DNA of 64,000 bases from Bordetella petrii (GTDB taxonomy: Bacteria; Pseudomonadota; Gammaproteobacteria; Burkholderiales; Burkholderiaceae_B). The notes under the pieces were generated by a model, which ran no database searches, was not told the DNA's origin, and saw only the letters and a program-made list of their open reading frames with translations. The position numbers and the translations under genes were made by a program. Location: contig NZ_JAFMZZ010000001.1 of the NCBI RefSeq assembly GCF_017356245.1, forward strand, positions 1,569,698 through 1,633,697, in the 5' to 3' direction. Shown piece after piece: positions 41,958 to 49,464 of this stretch (its first letter is position 1; each line of letters begins with the position of its first letter).

Positions 41958-42854
41958 TTGGACACACATTATTTTTCCGTAGGGAGCGAATACCGCAGGC
42001 AAGAGCTGCTCGACTACGTGGGCAGCAAGCAAATGCAAACGGGCGTGATTTGGGGACCGTTGGAACCGGGATGCATCATCTGTACATCTGGCGGGAGGCA
42101 TGGCAAGAAGGCTGGCTATTTCGATCATCCCACTCACGATGGGGGATGGCTCTATTTCGGGCAAGGGGGGCAGGGAGATCAGCGTATCGATAATGCAGCC
42201 AATTCAAGGCTGGCCGCTGGCGATAGATCCGTCTTGTTGTTCACGACAAGGGAGCCTACTGCTAAGGAGGTCGCCCTCAATAGGAGCTATGGGAAATTAT
42301 TCACGTTCCAGGGAAGCTTCAACATTGCCTTCATGGATATCGTAGTCCCTAGCTCTGGGCCTCGGAAAGGGGATCGCCTGCTGAGCTTCCATCTAGTCCG
42401 AGCAATTGAGGGGCATCATCCCGAAGAAGTGCCGCGGTTCTTGGATCAAGCGAGCCACGCCAGCCTTGTTGGACTGCGGCGCCAGCTGGATACGCGACTA
42501 TCTGGATCCTCCACTTCAAGTCTCGGATTGGTCGAATACAGGAAACGCAGCGCAACTGTACGCCGTTATGCATTGATGCGCGCGAACGGGATTTGCGAAC
42601 TCTGCCAATCTCAAGCACCGTTTACTTGCGAAGGCGGCATACCTTACCTGGAGGTTCATCATCTCAAGCGTCTAGCTGACGATGGTCCAGATTTGCCAGA
42701 AAATGTGGCAGCTATCTGTCCCAATTGCCACCGGGCTGTTCACTTTTCGGACAACCGCGCTGAGCTTAATTACAGACTAGTTCTTGCGGTAGAAAGAAAG
42801 GAAGATGCCATTTCCCAGCGAGGTCTGCCAAGCGAGCCCGGTGAAGACCTTTAA
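41958..42854 (+). CDS. SRA-like domain - HNH endonuclease (McrA type)
   Basis: A 298-residue protein. The start is TTG at 41958 with GAGG upstream, preceded at once by an in-frame stop; it gives FSVGSEYRRQELLDYVGSKQ. The first ~150 residues (GGWLYFGQGGQGDQ, then N-S-R-L..RSVLLFTT) resemble the SRA-like modified-base reader of ScoMcrA-type enzymes. The C-terminus is an HNH nuclease: CELCQSQ, LEVHHLKRLADDG, ICPNCHRAVHF. Such proteins cleave DNA with modified cytosine or phosphorothioate. Next to a C5 methyltransferase that makes modified cytosine this is notable, since it must not attack self DNA. Confidence 0.85.
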   Translation: MDTHYFSVGSEYRRQELLDYVGSKQMQTGVIWGPLEPGCIICTSGGRHGKKAGYFDHPTHDGGWLYFGQGGQGDQRIDNAANSRLAAGDRSVLLFTTREPTAKEVALNRSYGKLFTFQGSFNIAFMDIVVPSSGPRKGDRLLSFHLVRAIEGHHPEEVPRFLDQASHASLVGLRRQLDTRLSGSSTSSLGLVEYRKRSATVRRYALMRANGICELCQSQAPFTCEGGIPYLEVHHLKRLADDGPDLPENVAAICPNCHRAVHFSDNRAELNYRLVLAVERKEDAISQRGLPSEPGEDL

Positions 42855-42886
42855 GTGCAACGCAACTTGGTAATGAGACCTTAGAG

Positions 42887-43822
42887 ATGCCCGTCACAGA
42901 TCCCGAGAAACAACCTAGCGAGTGCGTTGTTCATGACCATCCAGTCCCCGCCAGCCAACTTGGGCGATATAGCGTTGACCGTGATCCCCACGCCGAGCAT
43001 GACATTGCTAGCTATGTCGAAGGGCAGGCGCCGGATGAGGAAGTCCAACACGTTGAGCGTGTCAAGCGTGAGATTGTGTTGGGCGACGTCCATGATATCT
43101 GGGATGTCACTACCAATAAGGATCGATGGTGGGTGATCACGAATTTGACGAATCTCTATTCCCAGAAGTACTTCCCCAGTCTTGACTACACACTTTCATT
43201 TCATATTGGGCTGATGGCGCGCATGCGTAGCAGATCGGGGCAGATCAACCCGGCAGAGCCAACTCCCTTTGATGAAGTCCTGCGTCGCATGGATCAAGCC
43301 GAGGAGCATCACGATGCGGCTGTCGAAGTTGAAGACTTTCAAGCCGTAGGAATGCTCCTTCGTGAAAGCCTCATCTCTCTCGTGGCTGGCATGCGCCGTC
43401 GAGTCTCCATCGCAGAAGGCATTGACAGGCCACAGGACGCCAACTTCATTGGATGGTCTGACTTGCTCATGAACGAGTTGTGCTCCGGGGGTAGCAGCAA
43501 GGAGTTGAGACAGCATTTGAAGAACATCGCGAAAGAGACATGGCAACTCGCGAACTGGCTTACGCACACGCGAAGTGCTACGAAGACGTCGTCATCCATT
43601 GCTCTCCGTTCATGTCAAACTATCGTTGGGCATTACATCCAAGTTCTGGAGGGTGGGCGCTCTGACCGCATTGGTAGCTGCCCAGTATGCAAGTCCCGTG
43701 ACGTTCGAACGCACTTCGACGCCGTTATCTCTCCAGATGGGAGCTATTACTCTAGCTGCGGGGTATGCGATTGGAATGATCATCCTGATTGCGAAGTAGG
43801 GCCTAGTTCAGGTCTCAATTGA
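42887..43822 (+). CDS. Unrecognised protein with C-terminal zinc ribbon, defence-locus neighbour
   Basis: A 311-residue soluble protein. The middle segment (KDRWWVITNLTNLYSQKYFPS, LDYTLSFHIGLMARM) is well structured but unfamiliar to me. The C-terminus has CPVCKSRDV and CGVCDW, a likely zinc ribbon of nucleic-acid-binding type. It follows the HNH gene by 32 bases in the same orientation and is the last gene before attR, so it belongs to the rightward vsr-HNH transcript. It may be a regulator or recognition subunit. Confidence 0.65.
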   Translation: MPVTDPEKQPSECVVHDHPVPASQLGRYSVDRDPHAEHDIASYVEGQAPDEEVQHVERVKREIVLGDVHDIWDVTTNKDRWWVITNLTNLYSQKYFPSLDYTLSFHIGLMARMRSRSGQINPAEPTPFDEVLRRMDQAEEHHDAAVEVEDFQAVGMLLRESLISLVAGMRRRVSIAEGIDRPQDANFIGWSDLLMNELCSGGSSKELRQHLKNIAKETWQLANWLTHTRSATKTSSSIALRSCQTIVGHYIQVLEGGRSDRIGSCPVCKSRDVRTHFDAVISPDGSYYSSCGVCDWNDHPDCEVGPSSGLN

Positions 43823-44229
43823 GCCCGCCATGGCGAGCCGCAGCAGCCTGTATGGCCCGGCTGGCTCGCATGGTGCCCGTTTTTCGGCGGGTTCATGTCG
43901 TCAAGGCCAACCTCCTTCCAGAGACGATGGCGGAAGTTGATGCTGGGGGCTAAAGTGGAAAGTGTCTAAGGCAGTGCAAGACAATCCACCCGAATCCAAG
44001 ACATTCGTTGGTACTGTTGTTGGTCCGTAGCTGATGGAGTTCCCGAAACCTAGGTTGTATGCGGCTTTCCTGCAACGATATGAATGTCCCTTTGCTAGAG
44101 GCATGTAGGCCAACAAGTCATCTTGTGTGGCCAGTGATGTCCATGCACTTCCAGTTGAATCCAATTTTTTTGAGTAGATTTTTAAGTATATTTTTGCTTT
44201 TTCGTCCAGAATTTGTCTATGAAGTTCTG
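43823..44229. other. 407-base gene-free stretch at the right end of the island
   Basis: I see no supportable gene. A run of AT-rich sequence (ATTTTTTTGAGTAGATTTTTAAG, about 44161-44185) is just inside attR. A minus-strand frame across the attR repeat exists but crosses the island boundary and is not convincing. Remnants of earlier integrations are possible. Confidence 0.5.
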
Positions 44230-44248
44230 GTCTCGCCGTCGCACCAAG
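44230..44248 (+). repeat. attR: imperfect copy of the tRNA-Leu 3' end
   Basis: GTCTCGCCGTCGCACCAAG matches attL at 13999-14018 over its full length except for one missing G in the acceptor arm. It is followed 33 bases later by a strong terminator. Confidence 0.82.
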
Positions 44249-44281
44249 TTGCAGTATCAGGTGGTACACACAAGCACATCA

Positions 44282-44314
44282 AACCCGCGAATCTCTTTGA
44301 GGCGCGGGTTTTTT
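44282..44314 (+). terminator. Probable original tRNA-Leu terminator
   Basis: An 8-base stem AACCCGCG / CGCGGGTT followed by TTTTTT. On an island-free chromosome it would lie about 33 bases after the tRNA 3' end. Confidence 0.85.
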
Positions 44315-44521
44315 GTTGTCTGTGCGTCTACCGGCGTATCTCTGAATTTATGGCTTGCCTTCCCTTCGCCAACGGGGCCTACAAGCGCAGTGACAGGAAA
44401 ACCAAAGTCGGCGGTTTCTTCTGAACACCCATGCTCGATCTATATGATCTTGACGGGAACCGGGATCGGGCCGCTTAGCGTCGTGCGTGTCGCGGCGCCT
44501 AATTGCTTCCCGGTGATGGGG

Positions 44522-44899
44522 CTATATCGGCGTGTCTTGCGGCGGGGTGGGGAGCGCGGAAGGCGGCGGCGAAGGAATAGCGGCGCTGCAGCCTTTCTGG
44601 ACAGAAAGGGTCTGAAGTTGAGAAAGCCGCGTGTTGGCTGCCTCAAGAGCAGCGTTTTTCTCCATAACGTTGCCCATACCAAAATCCCCCAGGAAGGAAA
44701 GAACCGATCGAGCATCGAACTCACTTTCTTTTTCGATATGGGCCAGGTACCCGTGAACCTTCGCCTGCTCCAGCTCAATCTCGCGGCAAGTCAGCGTTTG
44801 TTTCTCGAAGTCGGTGACCTCACCTTGGCGACCGTAATTCTTGGTGGCGCACCCACCGAGAACCATCAAAATTGCAGTAAAGAGTATTAGTTTTCTCAT
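44522..44899 (-). CDS. Predicted lipoprotein
   Basis: A 125-residue protein with a lipoprotein signal (LILFTAILMVLGGC, acylated cysteine at residue 17). The mature part has a charged helical segment (FEKQTLTCREIELEQAKVHGYLAH) and a Pro-rich C-terminal tail (PSPPPSALPTPPQD). Not recognised as a named lipoprotein family. It is the first chromosomal gene after attR and converges on the island. Confidence 0.7.
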   Translation of the reverse strand: MRKLILFTAILMVLGGCATKNYGRQGEVTDFEKQTLTCREIELEQAKVHGYLAHIEKESEFDARSVLSFLGDFGMGNVMEKNAALEAANTRLSQLQTLSVQKGCSAAIPSPPPSALPTPPQDTPI

Positions 44900-45121
44900 T
44901 TGGTTACATTTATCGTAAAAATCTTGGCAAATCAGATCAGCATGACCTGTCCGGGACTGGGTTGTTTGTTTCTTCAGGGCCCGGTTCTAAGAGCATTTGA
45001 CCGCTCCCGGGGGAGTAGAAAAGAAATACGCAAATAAGTAAAGGTGGGAGATACCTATAGACACCCCCGCCACAGCACGCAGCGCAAAGCTCTCAACGAC
45101 CCGCGGATTTTTGCAGCCTCG

Positions 45122-45343
45122 CTACTCACTAATGTGATGCAACTCCAGCGACTGCGGATCAATCCCGCCAAGCTTCAGACGCGAATCGATATCTTCTCCT
45201 TTGCCATCCGGCGCCTCGATCGCGGGCAGGCTCAGGGCATCTGCCAATGCACGCTTTCCTTCCGGCAAGTCTGAAATCGCGCCGTTGACCAGTGCGGTGC
45301 CATCGTTGCCATCGGTTTTCTTGAAGCTGATCTGCGTTTTCAT
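45122..45343 (-). CDS. Small hypothetical protein (73 aa)
   Basis: A 73-residue acidic soluble protein with a perfect ribosome site (AGGAGGAAACC before ATG at 45343), which is the main support for its reality. It opens MKTQISFKKTDGNDGTALVNG. Not recognised. It is divergent from the small lipoprotein at 45502, with 158 bases between. Confidence 0.65.
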   Translation of the reverse strand: MKTQISFKKTDGNDGTALVNGAISDLPEGKRALADALSLPAIEAPDGKGEDIDSRLKLGGIDPQSLELHHISE

Positions 45344-45501
45344 GGTTTCCTCCTATGCGCGGCAAGTCTGCTGCGTACCGGCGGCAAGTTCCATGCCCAG
45401 CCGCCAGCCTCGGCCAGGGCCAGCGTATGGCCCTCCAGCGCGCACGGCCGGCTCGCGCTTGCGATAACATCAGCCCTGGCATCTCTGTCGGGTTGAGGAA
45501 A

Positions 45502-45753
45502 ATGTCCGTTCAAATGTTGGGTCGTTGCGGAATCGCGCTGTTTTTTGCTGCTCTGGCTGCGGGATGTTCGTCGGGCGGCGGCGGTTCCAGTTCCGGGACG
45601 GTGAGCCGGTTGTTCAACCAATGCACCTGGAGCCCCAGTTCGTGCCAGTACGAAGGCAAATACGAGCCCGGCGAAGAAGAGTACGCCGAAGAGGAAGCCA
45701 GGCGCCTGAATCAGGCGCAATCCGCAAAGCTGCGCAGCCGCTCCAGCAACTGA
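45502..45753 (+). CDS. Small Ser/Gly-rich lipoprotein
   Basis: An 83-residue protein with lipobox LAAGC (signal GRCGIALFFAALAAGC). The mature protein has a Gly/Ser linker (SSGGGGSSSG), two cysteines in NQCTWSPSSCQYEG and an acidic segment EPGEEEYAEEEARRL. The ATG at 45502 has GAGG upstream. Its 3' end lies 16 bases from the convergent FAD oxidoreductase stop. Confidence 0.65.
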   Translation: MSVQMLGRCGIALFFAALAAGCSSGGGGSSSGTVSRLFNQCTWSPSSCQYEGKYEPGEEEYAEEEARRLNQAQSAKLRSRSSN

Positions 45754-45769
45754 AGCGGGGCGGGGGCCA

Positions 45770-46957
45770 TCACGATACGGCGCCCGTTCCGTATCGCCCT
45801 GTCAGCAAGGCCCCGGTCTGGAATCGCTCGACGGAGTACGGCGCCAGGGATACATCGGTGGGCAGTCCCAGCGCCTCCTGGGCCAGTACGCGGCCGACGG
45901 TGGGCGACAGCTTGAAGCCGTGGCCCGAGAATCCGTAGCCCACCACCAGCCCGGCGATGCCGGGCAGCCGCCCCAGCACCGGATTCCAGTCGGGGGTGAC
46001 GTCGTACACGCCCGTCCATGACGAGGCGATGCCGGCGGTTTCGTATGCGGGAAAGCGCTCCGCGACCTGGGCGCCGACCTCGGCGATGTAGTCCATGGGG
46101 ATATCGCCCTGTTCCAGTTCGGCCGTATCCAGTCTTTGCCCCGCGGTGCCTTCGCTGACCAGCATCTGGCTGCCGCCATAGCTGCGGCAGTACAGCATGC
46201 CGGGCGAGGCCAGGTCTTTGAAGACCGGCATGCTGTAGCTGTACCTGGCGGCGCCGCATTCCAGCGCCAGCACGGCATGCCGCTCCGGCGCCAGGGGCAG
46301 TTGTTGGCCGGTCCAGCCGGCCAGTTCGGAAGTCCAGATATTCTGGGTGCTGATGACGGTGGCGGCGCGGAAGTCGCCGGCGGCGGTCGATACCCCGGTG
46401 ACTTTGCCGTTGTCGATCAGCAGTTTCTTGACGTCGACGTTTTCGCGCACCGTGACGCCGGCGCGGCGGGCGGCGCGCGCGAAGCTGGTGGCCACCAGAT
46501 AGGCGTCGGCAAAGCCGGCTTCGGGTTCGAAGCCGATCAGGGCGGCGTCGTCGAACCGCGCGATGGGCAGCAGTTCGCGCGCCTGGTCCGGCGACAGGAT
46601 CTCCAGCGGAATGCCCAGCGCCTGCTGCTGCCGCAGCGACGCGCGCAACGGCTCCAGTTTGCCGCCTTCGGGGGCGGCGATCAGGTAGCCGCACTTGACC
46701 AGGCCGCAGGATGCTTCTTCGTCGCCCAGGTAGCGGGGAAAGTCGTTGAAGACCCGCCACGATTGCCGCGCCAGTTCGACATTTTCTCTGACGGAATAGT
46801 GCGTGCGCAGGATGCCGGACGATTGGGCGGTGGTGCCGGCGCCGATGGTGCCGCGGTCGAGCAGCAGCACGTTTTTCGCGCCCAGCCGGGAAAGATGAAA
46901 TGCGACCGAGCTGCCGATGACGCCGGCGCCGATGACCACTACGTCGTATGTATCCAC
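45770..46957 (-). CDS. FAD-dependent amino-acid/sarcosine oxidase-like oxidoreductase (DAO family)
   Basis: A 395-residue flavoenzyme. VVVIGAGVIGSSVAFHLSRLG is the N-terminal FAD-binding fold, GTTAQSSGILRTHYS fits the isoalloxazine-contact region of sarcosine oxidase beta-type proteins, and WTGVYDVTPDWNPVLG with GYGFSGHGFKLSP is the C-terminal FAD signature. The start is GTG with AGGTAG upstream. It likely oxidises a secondary or N-methyl amine. It is the last gene of the leftward hydantoinase-Bug operon. Confidence 0.88.
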   Translation of the reverse strand: MDTYDVVVIGAGVIGSSVAFHLSRLGAKNVLLLDRGTIGAGTTAQSSGILRTHYSVRENVELARQSWRVFNDFPRYLGDEEASCGLVKCGYLIAAPEGGKLEPLRASLRQQQALGIPLEILSPDQARELLPIARFDDAALIGFEPEAGFADAYLVATSFARAARRAGVTVRENVDVKKLLIDNGKVTGVSTAAGDFRAATVISTQNIWTSELAGWTGQQLPLAPERHAVLALECGAARYSYSMPVFKDLASPGMLYCRSYGGSQMLVSEGTAGQRLDTAELEQGDIPMDYIAEVGAQVAERFPAYETAGIASSWTGVYDVTPDWNPVLGRLPGIAGLVVGYGFSGHGFKLSPTVGRVLAQEALGLPTDVSLAPYSVERFQTGALLTGRYGTGAVS

Positions 46958-47017
46958 GGATCTACCTGGTGTCTCGAAAGAAAATCAGCGGGCGCCCGCG
47001 GGCGCCCCGCCTGTGGG

Positions 47018-48010
47018 TCATGACGGCTTGATGCCGGCCGCCTCGACATAGCCTTTCCAGCGCAGCTTGTCCTGTTTGACGAAGGCGTCGATTTCTTCGG
47101 GCGTGGCCGGCGGGTAGGTCAGGAAGCCCTGTTCCGCATAGGTTTTCTGCACGGCGGGTTTGTCCAGCGTCTTCTGGAATTCCCGGTTCAGCAGGGTGAT
47201 GATGTCGCCCGGCGTCTTGCGCGGCGCGAACACCGCATGCCAGGTGACGACTTCGTAGTCGCTCTTGACGACGCTGGCGATGGTGGGCAGCTGCGGCGCC
47301 CAGGGCAGCGGTTCGCTGCTGGACACCGCCAGCGCCACCAGCTTGCCGGCCTTGACCAGCGGCCCCACCACGGACCAGGCGTCGATGTGGAAGGTGTTGC
47401 GGCCGGCGGCCAGGTCGGACATGGCGGTCATGTCTTTGTAGGGAACATGCAGCACGCCGGGGGCGCCGATTTTCTTGGTGAAGATCGCGCCGGCGATGTG
47501 GCTGGAGGTGCCCACGCCGTAAGAGCTGAAGCTGCAGTCTTTCTGATGCTTGCGCAGGTACTCGATGAACTCGGGGGCGGTCTTGATGCCCAGGCCGGCG
47601 TTGGCCACCAGCACCAGCGGCAGCTTGGCTGTGCGCGACACCGCGGCGAAGTCGTGGTCGGGGTCGAACGGCAGGGTGCGGTAAACGTAGGGGTTGATGC
47701 AGAACGGCGTGGCGGTGGAATACAGCAGGGTCTTGCCGTCGGCGGGCGAAATCGCCACCAGGCGGGTGCCGATGTTGCCGGCCGCGCCGGGCTTGTTCTC
47801 GGTGATGAAGTCGCCGCCCAGGCGCTCGGATACATCGTTGACCAGCAGGCGGGCGATGACGTCGGTGCTGCCGCCCGCGCCGTAGGGCACCACGACCGTG
47901 ACCGGCCCGGAGGGATACGAACCGGATTTCGCCAGCGCGAAACGGGGCAGGGCGGCGGCCCCGCACAGGCCGGACAGAACTTTCAAGGCATTGCGACGTT
48001 GCGTGTTCAT
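47018..48010 (-). CDS. Bug-family (tripartite tricarboxylate transporter type) periplasmic substrate-binding protein
   Basis: A 330-residue receptor with a twin-basic N-terminal signal (NTQRRNALKVLSGL, cleavage near residue 28). PVTVVVPYGAGGSTDVIARLL and ITENKPGAAGNIGT are the Bug ligand-clasp motifs. Bug proteins are expanded in Bordetella and relatives and bind organic acids or amides; many lack a nearby permease, as here. It sits between two flavin oxidases, so its ligand is probably their substrate. Confidence 0.93.
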   Translation of the reverse strand: MNTQRRNALKVLSGLCGAAALPRFALAKSGSYPSGPVTVVVPYGAGGSTDVIARLLVNDVSERLGGDFITENKPGAAGNIGTRLVAISPADGKTLLYSTATPFCINPYVYRTLPFDPDHDFAAVSRTAKLPLVLVANAGLGIKTAPEFIEYLRKHQKDCSFSSYGVGTSSHIAGAIFTKKIGAPGVLHVPYKDMTAMSDLAAGRNTFHIDAWSVVGPLVKAGKLVALAVSSSEPLPWAPQLPTIASVVKSDYEVVTWHAVFAPRKTPGDIITLLNREFQKTLDKPAVQKTYAEQGFLTYPPATPEEIDAFVKQDKLRWKGYVEAAGIKPS

Positions 48011-48096
48011 GGATTACTCCTGTAGTTAGGACCTCGTCCGACCCCTTAGTCGCGGCGCTGGCCCGGGGCCAGGTCCGCATCGGACGGTGCAAGAAT

Positions 48097-49431
48097 TCAG
48101 CGAGCCTTCCAGTGGTCGTAGGCGTCCCGCGCCTGGTACCAACTGCCTATGGCGAACAGAAACCACGTACTGCCGAAGTAAAAAGGATGACCGGGAATTT
48201 CCCCCATGTCGAAAGCGTTGATCGGACCGCGGGACTGTTCGGCGATCTTGCGGCCGACGCTGTGCCCCAGGTAGCTCATCATGGCCACGCCGCTGCCGTT
48301 GCAGCCCAGCGCGTAGTGCAGCCCGTCGGATCCGCCGATATGCGGCATGGAATCCAGCGTCATCGCGACCCGGCCGCCCCAGCTGTGCGTGATGCGCGTT
48401 CCGGCCATTTGGGGAAAGCGCTTGAGCATGGCCCGATGCAGCAGGCGCGCGGTGGTTTCTTCGCCGGCCGGCGTGAAGCGCGCGCGGCCGCCGAACAGCA
48501 GGCGGCGGCCGTCGGGCGACAGGCGGTAGTGGTTGACCACCCGCCGCGACTCGGACACGGCGCGGTTGGTGGGCAGCAGGCTGGCCGCAAGGCCGGGCGC
48601 CAGTTCTTCGGTGGCGATCATGTAGGTGGCGATGGGCACCACTTTGCGCTGCAGCCCGGCCAGGCCCGGGCCGGTGTAGCCGTTGGTGGCGATCACCACC
48701 TGCCGCGCCCGCACCGTGCCGCGCGGCGTGGCCAGTTCGTAGCCGCCTGCCTGGCGCGTGATGCTCGCAACGGGCGTATTGCCGTGGATGCGGGCGCCGG
48801 CGTCGCGCGCGGCGCGCAGCATGCCGCCGTACAGCTGCGCGGGGTGCAGGTGGCCGGCGCGTTCGATCAGCGCGGCGCCGTGGTACACCCGCGACCCGAT
48901 TTCCGGCGCCAGTTCTTCGCGCGCCAGCATCCGCGCATGCGATCCGGTGCAGGCGTTCAGCTGTTCGATGCGGTCTTTCCAGGCTTCGTAGTGCTGCGGC
49001 ACCCACATGGTGGTCAGCCGGCCGGTCTTGTGCCAGCCGCACTGGATGCCGTGGTCCGCGATCAGGGATTCGACGTAACTCATGGACGCCGCGGCATCGC
49101 GCAGCCGTTCGGCCAGCAACTGCTCGCGCTGTTCGGGGCTTTCGCCCACGGCGGCCAGCGCCTTTTTTTGCACGTTGACGCCGCCCGACACCTGCCCGCC
49201 GGACCGGGTGCTGGCGCCCTGGCCGGGCCGGCCGGCTTCCAGCACCAGCGCGTCGATGCCTGCCTGGCGCAGGGTCAGCGCGCAGCAGATGCCGGCGTAG
49301 CCGGCGCCCACGATGGCCACGTCGACGCTGGCAGGCAGCGTGTCCTCGCCGGGCTCGGGCGGCTCGTAGGCTTCCCACCAGTAAGGGCGGCGCTGGAAAT
49401 CCGGCGCGAAGATATCGGCTGAAGACGCCAT
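48097..49431 (-). CDS. FAD-dependent oxidoreductase (PuuB-like, DAO family)
   Basis: A 444-residue flavoenzyme. The N-terminus WWEAYEPPEPGEDTLPASVD precedes VAIVGAGYAGICCALTLRQAG, the order typical of gamma-glutamylputrescine oxidase-like proteins. The catalytic domain ends with SWGGRVAMTLDSMPHIG and GVAMMSYLGHSVG, the C-terminal FAD-contact motif. It may oxidise an amine or amino-acid derivative. It lies 33 bases after hydantoinase B and 86 before the Bug gene. Confidence 0.88.
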   Translation of the reverse strand: MASSADIFAPDFQRRPYWWEAYEPPEPGEDTLPASVDVAIVGAGYAGICCALTLRQAGIDALVLEAGRPGQGASTRSGGQVSGGVNVQKKALAAVGESPEQREQLLAERLRDAAASMSYVESLIADHGIQCGWHKTGRLTTMWVPQHYEAWKDRIEQLNACTGSHARMLAREELAPEIGSRVYHGAALIERAGHLHPAQLYGGMLRAARDAGARIHGNTPVASITRQAGGYELATPRGTVRARQVVIATNGYTGPGLAGLQRKVVPIATYMIATEELAPGLAASLLPTNRAVSESRRVVNHYRLSPDGRRLLFGGRARFTPAGEETTARLLHRAMLKRFPQMAGTRITHSWGGRVAMTLDSMPHIGGSDGLHYALGCNGSGVAMMSYLGHSVGRKIAEQSRGPINAFDMGEIPGHPFYFGSTWFLFAIGSWYQARDAYDHWKAR

Positions 49432-49464
49432 GCGGGGCTCCTGTGGGTGGCGGCGCCGTTGCGG

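Larger units (their letters stand above)
13999..44248. mobile_element. 30.2-kb tRNA-Leu genomic island with mobilisation, recombination and defence modules
   Basis: The boundaries are the tRNA 3' end and its near-copy at 44230-44248. The contents fit a mobile element: P4-type integrase next to the tRNA, AlpA regulator, relaxase, exonuclease/RDF-like cassette, IS66 remnant, and a defence locus at the distal end. Much of the island, especially 20.6-24 kb and 28.4-44 kb, is clearly less GC-rich than the flanks. After the right repeat comes a terminator that would suit the original tRNA transcript. It has a relaxase but no visible type IV secretion genes, so it would be mobilisable at most, not self-transmissible. 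Confidence 0.85.

Noticed and set aside
43901..44269. 122-codon leftward frame across the attR repeat
   Set aside because: It spans the island boundary, has no ribosome site of note and no family resemblance.
48112..49422. 436-codon rightward open frame opposite the PuuB-like gene
   Set aside because: Antisense shadow with no recognisable domain; the leftward flavoenzyme has clear FAD motifs.
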